Below are positions 36,062 to 45,132 of a DNA stretch of 64,000 nt, in pieces (position 1 is the first letter of the stretch; each line of letters starts with the position of its first letter). The stretch covers positions 496,001-560,000 of the forward strand of contig NZ_RHIB01000003.1 of NCBI RefSeq assembly GCF_003710255.1. The letters run 5' to 3'. The position numbers and the translations under genes were made by a program. The notes beneath the pieces were generated by a model. That model had not been told where the DNA came from and did no database searches. It saw only the letters and a program-made list of their open reading frames with translations. Origin of the DNA: Alteribacter keqinensis. GTDB taxonomy: Bacteria > Bacillota > Bacilli > Bacillales > Salisediminibacteriaceae.

Positions 36062-36442
36062 ATGAAATTTTGGATGAGAGAAAACGCATTTGAAACAGAA
36101 ACTGAATACGGAAAGCTAACCGTTTCAGGAAACGAAGAATACGGGTACCGCCCCTATCAGCTTATGGTCAGTGCCATTGCCGTATGCAGCGGCGGCGTGC
36201 TGAGAAAGGTGATGGAGAAGCAACGAATGAAGGTAGAGGATATTCAAATTGAGACAGACGTCACCCGTGAGCCTTCGGAAGCAAACCGCCTTACTAAAAT
36301 CGCCCTTCACTATACGATTAAAGGGGAAGAGTTAAAAGAATCCCGTGTGGAGAAAGCGATTGATCTTGCCCGCAAAAACTGCCCGATGGCCCAGACCGTC
36401 GAAGGACGAGTGGAATTGGAAGAAACGTTTACACTAGTGTAA
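36062..36442 (+). CDS. OsmC-family protein
   Basis: A 126-residue OsmC/Ohr-fold protein. The two redox Cys are in IAVCSGGVL (near residue 42) and KNCPMAQTV (near 110), as in peroxide-reducing members. It is shorter than OsmC/OhrA (about 140) and fits the YhfA-like subgroup. Likely removes organic peroxides; partner reductant unknown. Confidence 0.82.
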   Translation: MKFWMRENAFETETEYGKLTVSGNEEYGYRPYQLMVSAIAVCSGGVLRKVMEKQRMKVEDIQIETDVTREPSEANRLTKIALHYTIKGEELKESRVEKAIDLARKNCPMAQTVEGRVELEETFTLV

Positions 36443-36452
36443 ATGGTTTTTA

Positions 36453-36480
36453 GGAAGGGGGCTCCCCTTCCTTCTTTTTT
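36453..36480 (+). terminator. Terminator after OsmC
   Basis: GGAAGGGG and CCCCTTCC with a GCT loop, then TTCTTTTTT. Only 20 bp before the MATE gene start. Confidence 0.7.
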
Positions 36481-36500
36481 CGAAACGAGGTGACTGAATC

Positions 36501-37865
36501 TTGCAGGCGAACAAGCAGTATGATTTTACTGAAGGCAGTATTATGAAGAAAATGATCTTCTTCTCGGCTCCGATTTTTTTAACCAACATGCTGCAGACAT
36601 CCTATCAGATCATTGACAGCCTGTGGGTAGGAAACCTGCTCGGGGCCAATGCCCTCGGAGCGATTGCCATTTCCGGGACCGTTATCTTCACGATCCTGTC
36701 GTTTATCATCGGTCTCAACACGGCCGCTCTGACGGTATTGTCCCAGCGAAAAGGAGCTAATGATGAAGAAGGGCTGAAAAGATCGTTGAACGCATTTGTT
36801 GTGGTTTTGGGTTCCATGACCATTGTGATGGGAATTGTCGGCTTCTTCCTGTCGGGCTCCATCCTCAGATGGATGGGAACGCCGGAGGGAATCCTGCCTC
36901 TGGCCATCACATACTTACAGATTAACTTTATCGGGATAGTGTTTTTATTTGGCTATAACTTTATTGCCACTGTACTGAGGGCGCTGGGAGACAGTAAGAC
37001 GCCTGTCCGGTTTGTGCTTCTTGCCGTAATTTTGAACATCATATTAACGCCGGTATTTATCTCGGTATTGGATATGGGCATCAGCGGCGCTGCCTACTCG
37101 ACGATTGTGTCACAGGGAACCGCTTTTGTGTACGGACTTATCTATTCGATCGCGAAGGCAGGGGTTCCGTTCACGAAGCCGTCAATTCCGCAGGTGAAAT
37201 ACTTAAAAATGATCTTTAAGCTCGGGCTTCCGTCAGGGCTTTCCATGATGGTGATTTCCGGCGGTGTGCTTGCGATCATGACCGTTGTTACCAACTTCGG
37301 GGAAGAAGTCGTCGCCGGTTTCGGCGCTGCCCAGCGTCTCGACAGCCTGATTATGCTGCCGGCATTTACCCTCGGTTCCGCTGTGAACAGCATGGCCGGG
37401 CAAAATATCGGGGCCAGGCTCTGGGAGAGGGTGTCTGATATAACCCGGAGCGGAATGGTTCTCATTCTCCTTGTGTCGTTCTCCATCGGGGCAGTCGTAT
37501 TTTTCAGTGCCGAGTTTCTTATTGCGTTGTTTGTAGACGATCCGGCAACGGTGGAATTCGGTGCCACTTATGTCAAAACCGTCGCATTCTTTTATCCGTT
37601 TCTGGGGATCAACTTCGTCCTGAACGGGATTGTCCGGGCTGCGGGGGCGATGTTTCAGGTGTTTGTACTGAATACCATTTCGTTTTGGATATTACGCTAC
37701 CCGATGACACTGCTTTTTTCCAGCCTGTACGGTGAGAAGGGGATTCCGATTGGGATGGCCGTAAGCTTTGTGATCAGCAGTGTGATCGCTATCGGCTATT
37801 ACTATTTCGGTAAATGGCGTGAGATTAAGATCCTGGATGATGAGAATGAGGGGATAGAAAAATAA
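36501..37865 (+). CDS. MATE-family efflux transporter
   Basis: A 454-residue, 12-helix transporter of the multidrug and toxin extrusion family, exporting drugs against Na+ or H+. Two homologous halves begin with the paired blocks IIDSLWVGNLLGANALGAIA and DSLIMLPAFTLGSAVNSMAGQNIGA. TTG start 7 nt after GAGGTGA. Substrate unknown. Confidence 0.88.
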   Translation: MQANKQYDFTEGSIMKKMIFFSAPIFLTNMLQTSYQIIDSLWVGNLLGANALGAIAISGTVIFTILSFIIGLNTAALTVLSQRKGANDEEGLKRSLNAFVVVLGSMTIVMGIVGFFLSGSILRWMGTPEGILPLAITYLQINFIGIVFLFGYNFIATVLRALGDSKTPVRFVLLAVILNIILTPVFISVLDMGISGAAYSTIVSQGTAFVYGLIYSIAKAGVPFTKPSIPQVKYLKMIFKLGLPSGLSMMVISGGVLAIMTVVTNFGEEVVAGFGAAQRLDSLIMLPAFTLGSAVNSMAGQNIGARLWERVSDITRSGMVLILLVSFSIGAVVFFSAEFLIALFVDDPATVEFGATYVKTVAFFYPFLGINFVLNGIVRAAGAMFQVFVLNTISFWILRYPMTLLFSSLYGEKGIPIGMAVSFVISSVIAIGYYYFGKWREIKILDDENEGIEK

Positions 37866-37943
37866 GACTGTTTCATGGTGTTTGGATATTTTTTATTTTT
37901 CCAAGAAAAACTACACTTACGAAGACATCTTAAGGAGGACACC

Positions 37944-38756
37944 ATGAAACGACTGATCTTATTAACACTTGCAGTGATGATTTGTTTACTCAGTTTCTCG
38001 ACCTATGCTTTTGCAGAAGGAGAGGCCGAACAGCCGAAGCAGGATGAAAACATTGTTCCGGGCTCTGCCATGAATATCTCGAAGGAAAATACTTATCCAA
38101 ATCCGACGCAGGATCTTCCGCGCCTTCATCCGAGCGATCTGGCTTCGGAATTACTGAGCACGACGGATATTAAAATTGAAAATCCCGATCTGATTAAAAT
38201 GTTTAACGAATCGACCATAAAAGGATCAAAGCTCGCTCTTGGCATGAATGTGTCGATTTTTCTCGGACAGTGGCCCCTGGCATACGATTCCGATGAAACA
38301 ACGGTAAACTGGGAGTTCGAGAAGGTAAATACGAATTATCAGGATAACCGCGGCGGCACAGCAGTAAAGCCGATCTCTTTTAACCAGGAACAGCAGAAGA
38401 AAATCAAAGGCGGACTGACTGCCGACATTCCAAACGCCGACATGGTCCAGAAAATGATGATGCTTGAGGCAGGGGAAAAAACGAAGATGCCGCTGAGCTT
38501 TCACACGGTCATCGGCTACGGCACAAAGGTGGAGCGCACGTATAACATTCCAACGAAAAACGTCGGTTATCTGTATGCGTATGTTCCTGCCGTAAACGAA
38601 AAAGGAAAAGTCACCTACGGAGAAGTGTATCTCCGCATGAAAGGCGACAAACGCTGGCTCGAAGTGAAAAACGTCACCCAGCAGGGCATCGGCGCGTGGA
38701 TTCCAATTCAGGACTATCTTGACTTCAAGTTCATCACGGCCAACCAGCCGAAATAA
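37944..38756 (+). CDS. yfkD: YfkD-family secreted protein
   Basis: A 270-residue protein with a clear signal peptide (KRLILLTLAVMICLLSFSTYAFA) and a soluble domain matching B. subtilis YfkD (264 residues), a conserved protein of unknown function. ATG follows AAGGAGG; a longer frame runs upstream but lacks a ribosome binding site. yfkAB lies 1.3 kb away on the other strand. Confidence 0.82.
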   Translation: MKRLILLTLAVMICLLSFSTYAFAEGEAEQPKQDENIVPGSAMNISKENTYPNPTQDLPRLHPSDLASELLSTTDIKIENPDLIKMFNESTIKGSKLALGMNVSIFLGQWPLAYDSDETTVNWEFEKVNTNYQDNRGGTAVKPISFNQEQQKKIKGGLTADIPNADMVQKMMMLEAGEKTKMPLSFHTVIGYGTKVERTYNIPTKNVGYLYAYVPAVNEKGKVTYGEVYLRMKGDKRWLEVKNVTQQGIGAWIPIQDYLDFKFITANQPK

Positions 38757-38762
38757 GAGGAA

Positions 38763-38792
38763 GGCGGCTCCTTTAGTGGGGCCGTTTTTTTG
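38763..38792 (+). terminator. Terminator after yfkD
   Basis: GGCGGCTCC pairs with GGGGCCG around TTTAGT, followed by seven T. Confidence 0.7.
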
Positions 38793-38822
38793 TGGGATGG
38801 CGGGGTTGGTGGTTGTGGGTCT

Positions 38823-38920
38823 AAACCGTTAAAAGGAAGGGGGAAGCCGTTAATGGCTGTTTTCAAGCCGTTAATAACCGCCCCCCCAAGCCGTTAATAA
38901 AGAGAAGAAAGCCGTTTAAT
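38823..38920. repeat. 21-bp-phased array B (core AAGCCGTTAAT)
   Basis: Five units with CCGTT(T)AA at 38826, 38847, 38868, 38891 and 38912; steps 21, 21, 23, 21. The 23-bp step contains a run of C, a likely slippage site. The core equals that of array A, 20 kb away. It lies between convergent genes in the same gap as array C. Confidence 0.7.
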
Positions 38921-39017
38921 TCCTACTTTTTACATTGTTCCTTCCAAATTTCCCATTGATCGTATTCAGATATTATGATGAGCTTGTGTTTTTGTTCGAT
39001 TGAGGTGGAAAAGGAAG

Positions 39018-39118
39018 CTAACCGTAGAATCGTGCTGTTTAACCGTAGAAAGAGGGGGACTAACTGTAGAAAAGAAGATTCTATCCGTAAGAAAGAGCAG
39101 GCTATCTGTAAAAAAGAG
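39018..39118. repeat. 21-bp-phased array C (core CTAACCGTAGAA)
   Basis: Five units with CCGTAGAA, CCGTAGAA, CTGTAGAA, CCGTAAGAA and CTGTAAAAA starting at 39022, 39043, 39064, 39085 and 39106, exactly 21 bp apart in all four steps. Most are preceded by CTAA or CTAT. It follows array B by about 100 bp. Confidence 0.7.
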
Positions 39119-39204
39119 CATCAGGGTTTACGACGGTGCTCCTTCAAATAGCAAGTCTTTCTCCTGGTTATGCTAAAAAAGCTGCCATAGAAAAGTCCCC
39201 AACA

Positions 39205-39240
39205 AAAAGCCCTTGGAGATCAGCATCCCCAAGGGCTTTA
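39205..39240. terminator. Terminator after the AAC(3)-type gene
   Basis: The perfect arms AAAGCCCTTGG and CCAAGGGCTTT lie just past the stop of the minus-strand acetyltransferase gene. Confidence 0.75.
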
Positions 39241-39247
39241 AAATGAT

Positions 39248-40072
39248 TTACAAGTCTTTCGGACGGTTGTCCCGCTTTACCTGAAGCCATTCCCGGGCAA
39301 AATGAACAGACTCTCTTGCAGGGAAGAGCTTCGCTGTTGCTGCTCCGACTTTTCCGGTCTTCACGGAAGTACTTTTCTCAAAGGCAATGCCCAGTTCGAT
39401 GAACCACTCTTCGTAATGCTCTACGTCTTCAAAGGATTCCCAGCGTCTTTGCCCATTAATCATGACGGGTGCGGAGCTTACGTCAATGACCGGGTCCTTT
39501 AACCGGTACTCGGCAAGGTGAAAGGACGTGTTGCTGTCAAAGCCGACGCCGAGAAGAAGAACTTTGCAATCATTGTCGTACAGTTTTTGAAGAGGGGAAT
39601 CGGGACCAAGGCCGAATGAGAGAGGCTGTCCTTCCATCCAGTCTTTGTTTTTCCCCCACGCGGCAAACGAATGCTGGGGATGGCTGCTCCGGATAACATC
39701 CGGATGGGTGCGGAACACTTCCACGATGCGTCCCATTCCTCTCGTTGGTGTTAAGTGCGGATCGAAGGCGGGCATCGTGTCACGGATGGTCTGCCACCAT
39801 TCCCGGGGAACAGGAGGGTCGCCCCAGTGCATCGGGTCCGAGAGATCCGCGGATTGTGTCGGCATCACAAGGGTTCCTTCTTCACCGACCGTTTCCATGA
39901 GGGCTAAAACGACGGCTTGTGCCCCTCCTGAAACCCAGCCGAGAGAGCTGAGGGAGGAGTGGACGATCAGGCTGTCCCTTTTTTCAATACCCATGGAACG
40001 AAACGCTTTTAGTAAAGAAGAAAAGGTATTTGGTTCATGTAGTTTTGACATGGTTTGTTTTTCTGAGCTCAT
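39248..40072 (-). CDS. AAC(3)-type N-acetyltransferase
   Basis: A 274-residue protein of the aminoglycoside 3-N-acetyltransferase (YokD/FrbF-like) family. Seen: LIVHSSLSSLGWVSGG, GTLVMPTQSADLSDP, HPQHSFAAWG and LLLGVGFDSNTSFHLAE, the family's acetyl-CoA and catalytic region. Chromosomal Bacillus members need not confer resistance, and the natural acceptor is unknown. Two possible ATG starts eight residues apart. Confidence 0.85.
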   Translation of the reverse strand: MSSEKQTMSKLHEPNTFSSLLKAFRSMGIEKRDSLIVHSSLSSLGWVSGGAQAVVLALMETVGEEGTLVMPTQSADLSDPMHWGDPPVPREWWQTIRDTMPAFDPHLTPTRGMGRIVEVFRTHPDVIRSSHPQHSFAAWGKNKDWMEGQPLSFGLGPDSPLQKLYDNDCKVLLLGVGFDSNTSFHLAEYRLKDPVIDVSSAPVMINGQRRWESFEDVEHYEEWFIELGIAFEKSTSVKTGKVGAATAKLFPARESVHFAREWLQVKRDNRPKDL

Positions 40073-40089
40073 GGCGTTATCCTCGATTC

Positions 40090-41211
40090 TTATTTACTGA
40101 ATGCGATCCGGGATTCCCGTTTCGTAAAGTCCATGTTTTTATAGTAGGCGTCTTTTACAAGAAGGTTCGGTCCAAGGCAATTTACCGAAGGGCAGTGGCA
40201 GTCGATGGACTTGGAGACGCTGCTTGCACGCCACGTGTCGTAGGCTTCCTGAAGTGTCGTGTCTTCGATGTTCCCAAGGGGCGGTGCATCAGCAAAGTCA
40301 GTAACGTTGATCGTTCCGTCAAAGATGTTCAAGTTCACCCGGGACCGGCCGTCCGGATCATTTCGGACTGTCACATTTTCTGTGTCGTACAATCTCTTCA
40401 ATAAAGCAAGGTCTTCTTCGTCGTCGCTGCAGGCGTAAAACGGAAGCGTCCCGAACAGCATCCAAACGTCTTCTTTTTTGTGATCCAGAAGGCGGTGAAT
40501 TCCTTTTCGAATATCAGGAAGGGTTGCGGTTTCAAGAGCACTTGCAAAACTTGAGGGGTACATCGGATGCACTTCATGGCGCTGGCACCCCATCTCCACA
40601 ATTTGCTCGTGAATGCTCTCAAGGTGCGGCAGTGTCCGCTTGTTGAGCATCGTTTCTGCAGATACGATTACGCCGGCACTCGTGAGGGCCTTACTGTTTT
40701 CAACCATTCGGTGAAAATAACGTTCACGCTGTTCCCGGGTCGGTTTTTTATCCATCACGGCAAACCCGATATCCACAAAGTCGTCCACACTGCCGTAGTT
40801 GTGGGAAATATGCAGCACGTCCAGATAAGGTGTGATTAAATCATACCGCTTTAACGGAAGGGTAAGGTTTGAGTTAATCTGGGTTCTGATGCCGCGCTCA
40901 TGGGCATAGCGGAGGAGTGGAACAACGTATTCCTTCACACTCTTCATGGAGAGCATCGGCTCTCCGCCTGTGATGCTCAGTGTTTTCAGATGCTCCACTT
41001 CGTCCAGTCGCTTAAGAAGCAGTTCAAGAGGAAGAGGATCCGGGTCTTTTGCCTGAAGGGTATAGCCTACTGCACAATGCTCGCACCTCATGTTGCAGAG
41101 GGTGGTTGTAGTAAGCTCCACATTGGTCAGACGCATCTCCCCGTATTGCTTTATGTCTTCATAAGCTTCCCACGGATCGTGGGAAGGAGTAATCGGTTTA
41201 AAAGTAGTCAT
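40090..41211 (-). CDS. yfkAB: Radical SAM protein YfkAB
   Basis: A 373-residue radical SAM enzyme. The [4Fe-4S] motif is CNMRCEHC (CxxxCxxC, near residue 43) and the C-terminal CHCPSVNC gives the CxCxxxxC motif that defines YfkAB. Both halves are in one frame, as in corrected B. subtilis annotation. The third Met is chosen because AAGGAG lies 9 nt before it; the first Met overlaps the ribosome binding site. Substrate unknown. Confidence 0.85.
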   Translation of the reverse strand: MTTFKPITPSHDPWEAYEDIKQYGEMRLTNVELTTTTLCNMRCEHCAVGYTLQAKDPDPLPLELLLKRLDEVEHLKTLSITGGEPMLSMKSVKEYVVPLLRYAHERGIRTQINSNLTLPLKRYDLITPYLDVLHISHNYGSVDDFVDIGFAVMDKKPTREQRERYFHRMVENSKALTSAGVIVSAETMLNKRTLPHLESIHEQIVEMGCQRHEVHPMYPSSFASALETATLPDIRKGIHRLLDHKKEDVWMLFGTLPFYACSDDEEDLALLKRLYDTENVTVRNDPDGRSRVNLNIFDGTINVTDFADAPPLGNIEDTTLQEAYDTWRASSVSKSIDCHCPSVNCLGPNLLVKDAYYKNMDFTKRESRIAFSK

Positions 41212-41315
41212 GTTCATACGCTCCTTCATTACATAGCATACAGGGTGCAGGAGCGGTTGTCAGTAGATTAAGGAGAGAATTTTTCAGCAAGGACGGCGGG
41301 GAGGGGGAGTTCCTG

Positions 41316-41428
41316 ATTCAGGAAAAACGATTCTGCTTCAGGGAAAAAGGGGGAGGATTCATGATAAAAGGAGAAGATTCATGATAATAAAAGAAAATTC
41401 ATGATAAGCATACAAACATTCATCATAT
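41316..41428. repeat. 20/21-bp-phased array D (core ATTCATGATAA)
   Basis: Six units start at 41316, 41336, 41357, 41377, 41397 and 41418 (steps 20, 21, 20, 20, 21). They read ATTCAGGAA, CTTCAGGGA, ATTCATGATAA three times, and ATTCATCATA. Located between the HpaB-type gene (ends 41484) and yfkAB (starts 41211). The core resembles that of array E. Confidence 0.65.
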
Positions 41429-41483
41429 CCCTCCACCAAGCTAAACAAAAAGCCCCATGCACGCCTGCGCACAGGACCCACCA

Positions 41484-42917
41484 TTATTCTCTTTCCAAAA
41501 ATGACTTTGCAAACGTCTTGTAACCATCAAAGTTGTAAGCCTGGTAAATCGTTTTGGACAGCCTGACCGGATCCCCGAAAAAGAACCGTTCATAGAGCGT
41601 CTGCCGGCTGCCAAACTGACTCATGCACAAGTCCGCCGCGAGGTTAAACAGTTGCACCCGTTCTTTTCCTCCAATGTCGCACCCCTTCATGTATCTCGAT
41701 AAATCCTCCCCGATAGGAGAGTCGAACTGGCCCTCGTCAGGAAGACAGACCATGCCGCTTGCGCCGAGAATCTGGATGATCTCAGCAAAGCGTGGATACG
41801 TATCCTGAAAAAGATTCACAGCCACATAGAGAGGCCCGCACCCGGGAATCACCACACCTCGCTCATCCTTTTCCGCCTCCACCTCGGACTGAATGAGAAG
41901 CGCCCGTGCACATTCCAGTCCTTTAATGATCTCTGTCATTTTCGTCTGAACGTGTTCATATTCCGAAATATTAATGGAGTCCACAATCATCCGGGCAATC
42001 CCGAGAACAAACTCTGTTTTCACCACCTGCCGGGAAACAATCTGGTGCAGGGTAAAAGGAGCGAAACTGCTTGCAGTAAAAAAATCATTGGCCACTTTAT
42101 TGTTATCGTAGTAAAACACCCGCTCCCATGGAACAACGACATGGTCAAACATAACGAGACTGTCCATTTCATCAAACCGTGTACTTAACGGAGAGTCGAA
42201 GCCTGATCCGTTTCCGGTAAATGACTTGCGGCACACGAAGGTGAGACCCTTCGTATCACTGGGAATTGAAAAGGCAAACGCCTGGGACTGATCGACCACA
42301 CCAGGAGGAGAAAAAACGATGATCTCGTCCGTCATCCCGCCCTGTGTCGCAAGGAGTTTGGCACCGTGGACCACTATTCCCTCATCGGTCCGGTCAATCA
42401 CCCGGGCGTTTGGCTGGTCATCATCAATAAACGCAAGAAGACTCCGGTTATTTTGAGGGTTAATAAACGTATGGGTAAAGGAAAGGTCAAGTTCTGTGGC
42501 TCTTTCATAAAGTTTTACGATATTTTCAGGAAAACAGTTTTCCTCCCCTTCAAGAATGTGAACAGAGCTTCGAAAGGCAGCCAGAACCGTGTTCATGTAA
42601 TCCGGACTTCTCCCCATCAATCCACCCGTGTACCGGGCCCGCATTTGTACCATCTTCCGCTTTTTCGCCAGGTCCGTAAGGCTTTTTGGAATCAGATAAG
42701 ACGTGCCGAATGAACGCCCCGACTCGTCAGTATGGATAAAAACATCACAATAATCAGGAGTTTTTTGAAGATCGTAAAGCTCTGACTGGCTCTGAATCGC
42801 TCCCTTAAATGCCGGATGCCGGGAAATGGGACCCTCAATCTTTTTTCCGGTAATCCATACATCTGACTGTAGCCGGTCGATCCGCTGTTTATACTCATCA
42901 CCTGAAATTACTGCCAC
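41484..42917 (-). CDS. HpaB-type flavin monooxygenase, YoaI-like
   Basis: A 477-residue second member of the 4-hydroxyphenylacetate 3-hydroxylase family, diverged from the 20939 gene: MRARYTGGLMGRSPDYMNTV, HTFINPQNNRS, GAKLLATQGG, ERVQLFNLAADLCMSQFGSR. Its likely relative is B. subtilis YoaI. No flavin reductase is adjacent, so it would need one from elsewhere, perhaps the 20445 product. GTG after ATAGAGGTG is chosen. Divergent from a TetR gene whose palindrome lies between them, suggesting shared control. Confidence 0.8.
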   Translation of the reverse strand: MAVISGDEYKQRIDRLQSDVWITGKKIEGPISRHPAFKGAIQSQSELYDLQKTPDYCDVFIHTDESGRSFGTSYLIPKSLTDLAKKRKMVQMRARYTGGLMGRSPDYMNTVLAAFRSSVHILEGEENCFPENIVKLYERATELDLSFTHTFINPQNNRSLLAFIDDDQPNARVIDRTDEGIVVHGAKLLATQGGMTDEIIVFSPPGVVDQSQAFAFSIPSDTKGLTFVCRKSFTGNGSGFDSPLSTRFDEMDSLVMFDHVVVPWERVFYYDNNKVANDFFTASSFAPFTLHQIVSRQVVKTEFVLGIARMIVDSINISEYEHVQTKMTEIIKGLECARALLIQSEVEAEKDERGVVIPGCGPLYVAVNLFQDTYPRFAEIIQILGASGMVCLPDEGQFDSPIGEDLSRYMKGCDIGGKERVQLFNLAADLCMSQFGSRQTLYERFFFGDPVRLSKTIYQAYNFDGYKTFAKSFLERE

Positions 42918-43038
42918 GACAAACACCTCTATCCGAGTCAAATAATATATAGTTTATGACTGGGCGGGCGGGAGGTGACAATTTCCAACTTGAAGGGAAA
43001 AGACCTATCGATTTCCAACGCTTTACTATTTAAAATAT

Positions 43039-43058
43039 AACTAACTAATTAGTTAGTT
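43039..43058. promoter_or_regulatory. Perfect 20-bp TetR-type palindrome
   Basis: AACTAACTAATTAGTTAGTT is fully self-complementary and lies 19 bp before the TetR gene start and 121 bp before the divergent YoaI-like gene. It is most likely the operator for that regulator. The same gap holds two copies of ATTTCCAAC 30 bp apart (42981, 43011). Confidence 0.75.
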
Positions 43059-43077
43059 TTCGACAGAGGTGATCATC

Positions 43078-43644
43078 ATGAAAAAAGGCGAACGAACGAA
43101 ACAAATCATTCTCGATACCGCCACACAATTAATCGCCGAAAAAGGCTTTAAGGGCACAACCGTAAGCGAAGTGGTGAAGGCTGCGGGCTATACACAAGCC
43201 GCTTTTTATCTTCATTTTAAAAGCAAGGACGACTTGCTCGCTGAGATTGTAGATACGTTTGAAGTACGCCTGGCAGCTCTTACGGATGCCAGTAAAACGC
43301 TGAGAGACCCGTCAGGAAAACTAGAAGAAGAAATGCCACGGACCTATACGGCAATATTCACGTTTTTGGGAGACCATTCAAATGAGCTGAAAATTGTACT
43401 CGCAAGCGAACAAGGAATCAAAGTAAGAAAAAAGATTACCGATATCCTTTCAGCGAACATGAAAATGCATCAGGCAAACGGAGCTGTGAGGGGTGATGTT
43501 GATCCAAACCTCCTGGCAGAAGCCATTACCGCATCAATCGAACAACTGACATACCAGTATCTCGTCACCGGTGAGAAAACAGCTGAAGAACTGGGGAAGC
43601 AGACAGCCTTCTTATACCTTTACGGGATGATAAAAAATAAATAG
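43078..43644 (+). CDS. TetR/AcrR-family regulator
   Basis: A 188-residue repressor. HTH at residues about 10-55 (TATQLIAEKGFKGTTVSEV, then AAFYLHFKSKDDLLAEIV); the rest is a helical ligand domain. ATG follows AGAGGTGATC; the frame's GTG three codons earlier overlaps that site. Probably autoregulated through the palindrome upstream. The serine hydrolase gene starts 28 bp after its stop, so it may be co-transcribed. Confidence 0.88.
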   Translation: MKKGERTKQIILDTATQLIAEKGFKGTTVSEVVKAAGYTQAAFYLHFKSKDDLLAEIVDTFEVRLAALTDASKTLRDPSGKLEEEMPRTYTAIFTFLGDHSNELKIVLASEQGIKVRKKITDILSANMKMHQANGAVRGDVDPNLLAEAITASIEQLTYQYLVTGEKTAEELGKQTAFLYLYGMIKNK

Positions 43645-43672
43645 TCGAATTAGGTTATGGGGGACTTGTTAA

Positions 43673-45094
43673 ATGAAAAAAGCAATGGTTTGTTTCTTTT
43701 TGTTTCTGATAATTTTTCCTTCAGTTTCGCTTGCAGACATGAGTGACGAGCTCGACAGCTACATGGAAGAAGCGTTGGAGAAATACGATATTCCCGGAGC
43801 TTCACTCTCCATTGTGGAAGGAGACGGACTTTTTTATCAAAACAGCTGGGGAGATAGGAGTGATGGGTCACACGTAACCGAAGTTTCTCCATTTATCATT
43901 GGCTCTGTGAGCAAGCCCCTGACCGCTTTGGCGATAATGATACTGGCTGATGACGGCGTTGTTGGGCTTGAGGATTCGATTGACCAGCATCTTCCGTGGT
44001 TTTCCTATGATTCTCCGACTGGTGAGATGATCACCATTCAGCACCTGCTGGAACTAAAGAGCGGAATCGCTCCTGAGGACAGTCACCGGGTGACGGATGA
44101 TTTCACTACGACAACGATACGAGAAGCTGCAGAAGAGTTAAACGGTATTACTCTGGCAAAAGCTCCTGGAGAGCACTACGACTATTTGTCTGTGAATTAC
44201 ATTTTACTGGGAGCGATCATTGAAGACGTTTCAGGCGAGTCCTTTGCTGAATTTATGGACAATCGCATTTTTTCACCACTTGAAATGACCAACACAACGG
44301 CGGATTACTATGAGGAGTTGGCACTTGGGTATTTGCCGGGCTATGAGTCCTGGTTTGGTATGGCTGTAAAAAGCGACGGGTTCTACGACCCCTCCGGAGC
44401 TCCGTACGGATATATCGTTTCAAGTGCTGAAGACATAGCAACGTTTCTGTCCTTTCTTTTAGAAGGGGGAGTGCTTTTATCTGATGAAATGCGGGCGGTT
44501 TATTTATCCGAACCTGGAGAGGGGGAGTCGTACGGGTATGGCTGGCGTTATAAGAATCCGTTTCGTAATTCCACGTTTCCATGGCATCCGGGTGGAACAC
44601 CGGGCTACCGGTCAGAAGTTTTCCTGCTTCCTGAAGAAAACCTAGGCGCAGTGCTTCTCACAAATAAGTTTCACCAGATGGAGGCAGAGCAGTACCTTTC
44701 CATCATGGAAGGGGTTCGTACCATTTTGAATGAAGAAGAGATCCACACCTTACCGGACTTAACGAATACCATCCAGTGGTTTCTCTTAGGTTCAGTGACC
44801 GTTTTTCTTTTCACCGCTGTAACTTCTGGGACTGTTCTTGCAAAAAAAATGAAGGCAATTAAACTGTGGACAGGAATAGGGGTTTTTTCCATCGTTTTCG
44901 GCCTGAGCTTCATTTTTCTATTTTCACGTTTAATTCAAACACCTTGGACTATGATTCGTCTCTATACACCGGACATCGCTGTTTTGATTCAGGCTCATGC
45001 AGCTGTTTTTTTGGGGTATGGGATGTTGCTCTGTGTTATTGGTGTGTTTAAGATGAAAAAAGCAGGTATCAAGAGAGTCCCCATATCAGACTGA
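43673..45094 (+). CDS. Membrane beta-lactamase-family serine hydrolase
   Basis: A 473-residue class C beta-lactamase/PBP-like protein. Signal peptide at 1-22, serine-hydrolase domain to about 355, then three membrane helices. The SxxK nucleophile is SVSK and the third box is HPGGTPG. The usual YxN box reads YLSVN, keeping Tyr but not the standard Asn position. PbpE-like proteins and other peptidases share this layout. It probably acts on the cell wall or on peptides outside the membrane. Confidence 0.8.
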   Translation: MKKAMVCFFLFLIIFPSVSLADMSDELDSYMEEALEKYDIPGASLSIVEGDGLFYQNSWGDRSDGSHVTEVSPFIIGSVSKPLTALAIMILADDGVVGLEDSIDQHLPWFSYDSPTGEMITIQHLLELKSGIAPEDSHRVTDDFTTTTIREAAEELNGITLAKAPGEHYDYLSVNYILLGAIIEDVSGESFAEFMDNRIFSPLEMTNTTADYYEELALGYLPGYESWFGMAVKSDGFYDPSGAPYGYIVSSAEDIATFLSFLLEGGVLLSDEMRAVYLSEPGEGESYGYGWRYKNPFRNSTFPWHPGGTPGYRSEVFLLPEENLGAVLLTNKFHQMEAEQYLSIMEGVRTILNEEEIHTLPDLTNTIQWFLLGSVTVFLFTAVTSGTVLAKKMKAIKLWTGIGVFSIVFGLSFIFLFSRLIQTPWTMIRLYTPDIAVLIQAHAAVFLGYGMLLCVIGVFKMKKAGIKRVPISD

Positions 45095-45132
45095 TGATGG
45101 TACGGTGATATTTCAGGTGCTGTCCGGTTTCT

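Noticed and set aside
19038-39118. CRISPR-like arrays
   Set aside because: Units repeat every 20-21 bp with only about 10 variable bases between cores, there are no cas genes, and the repeats are degenerate.
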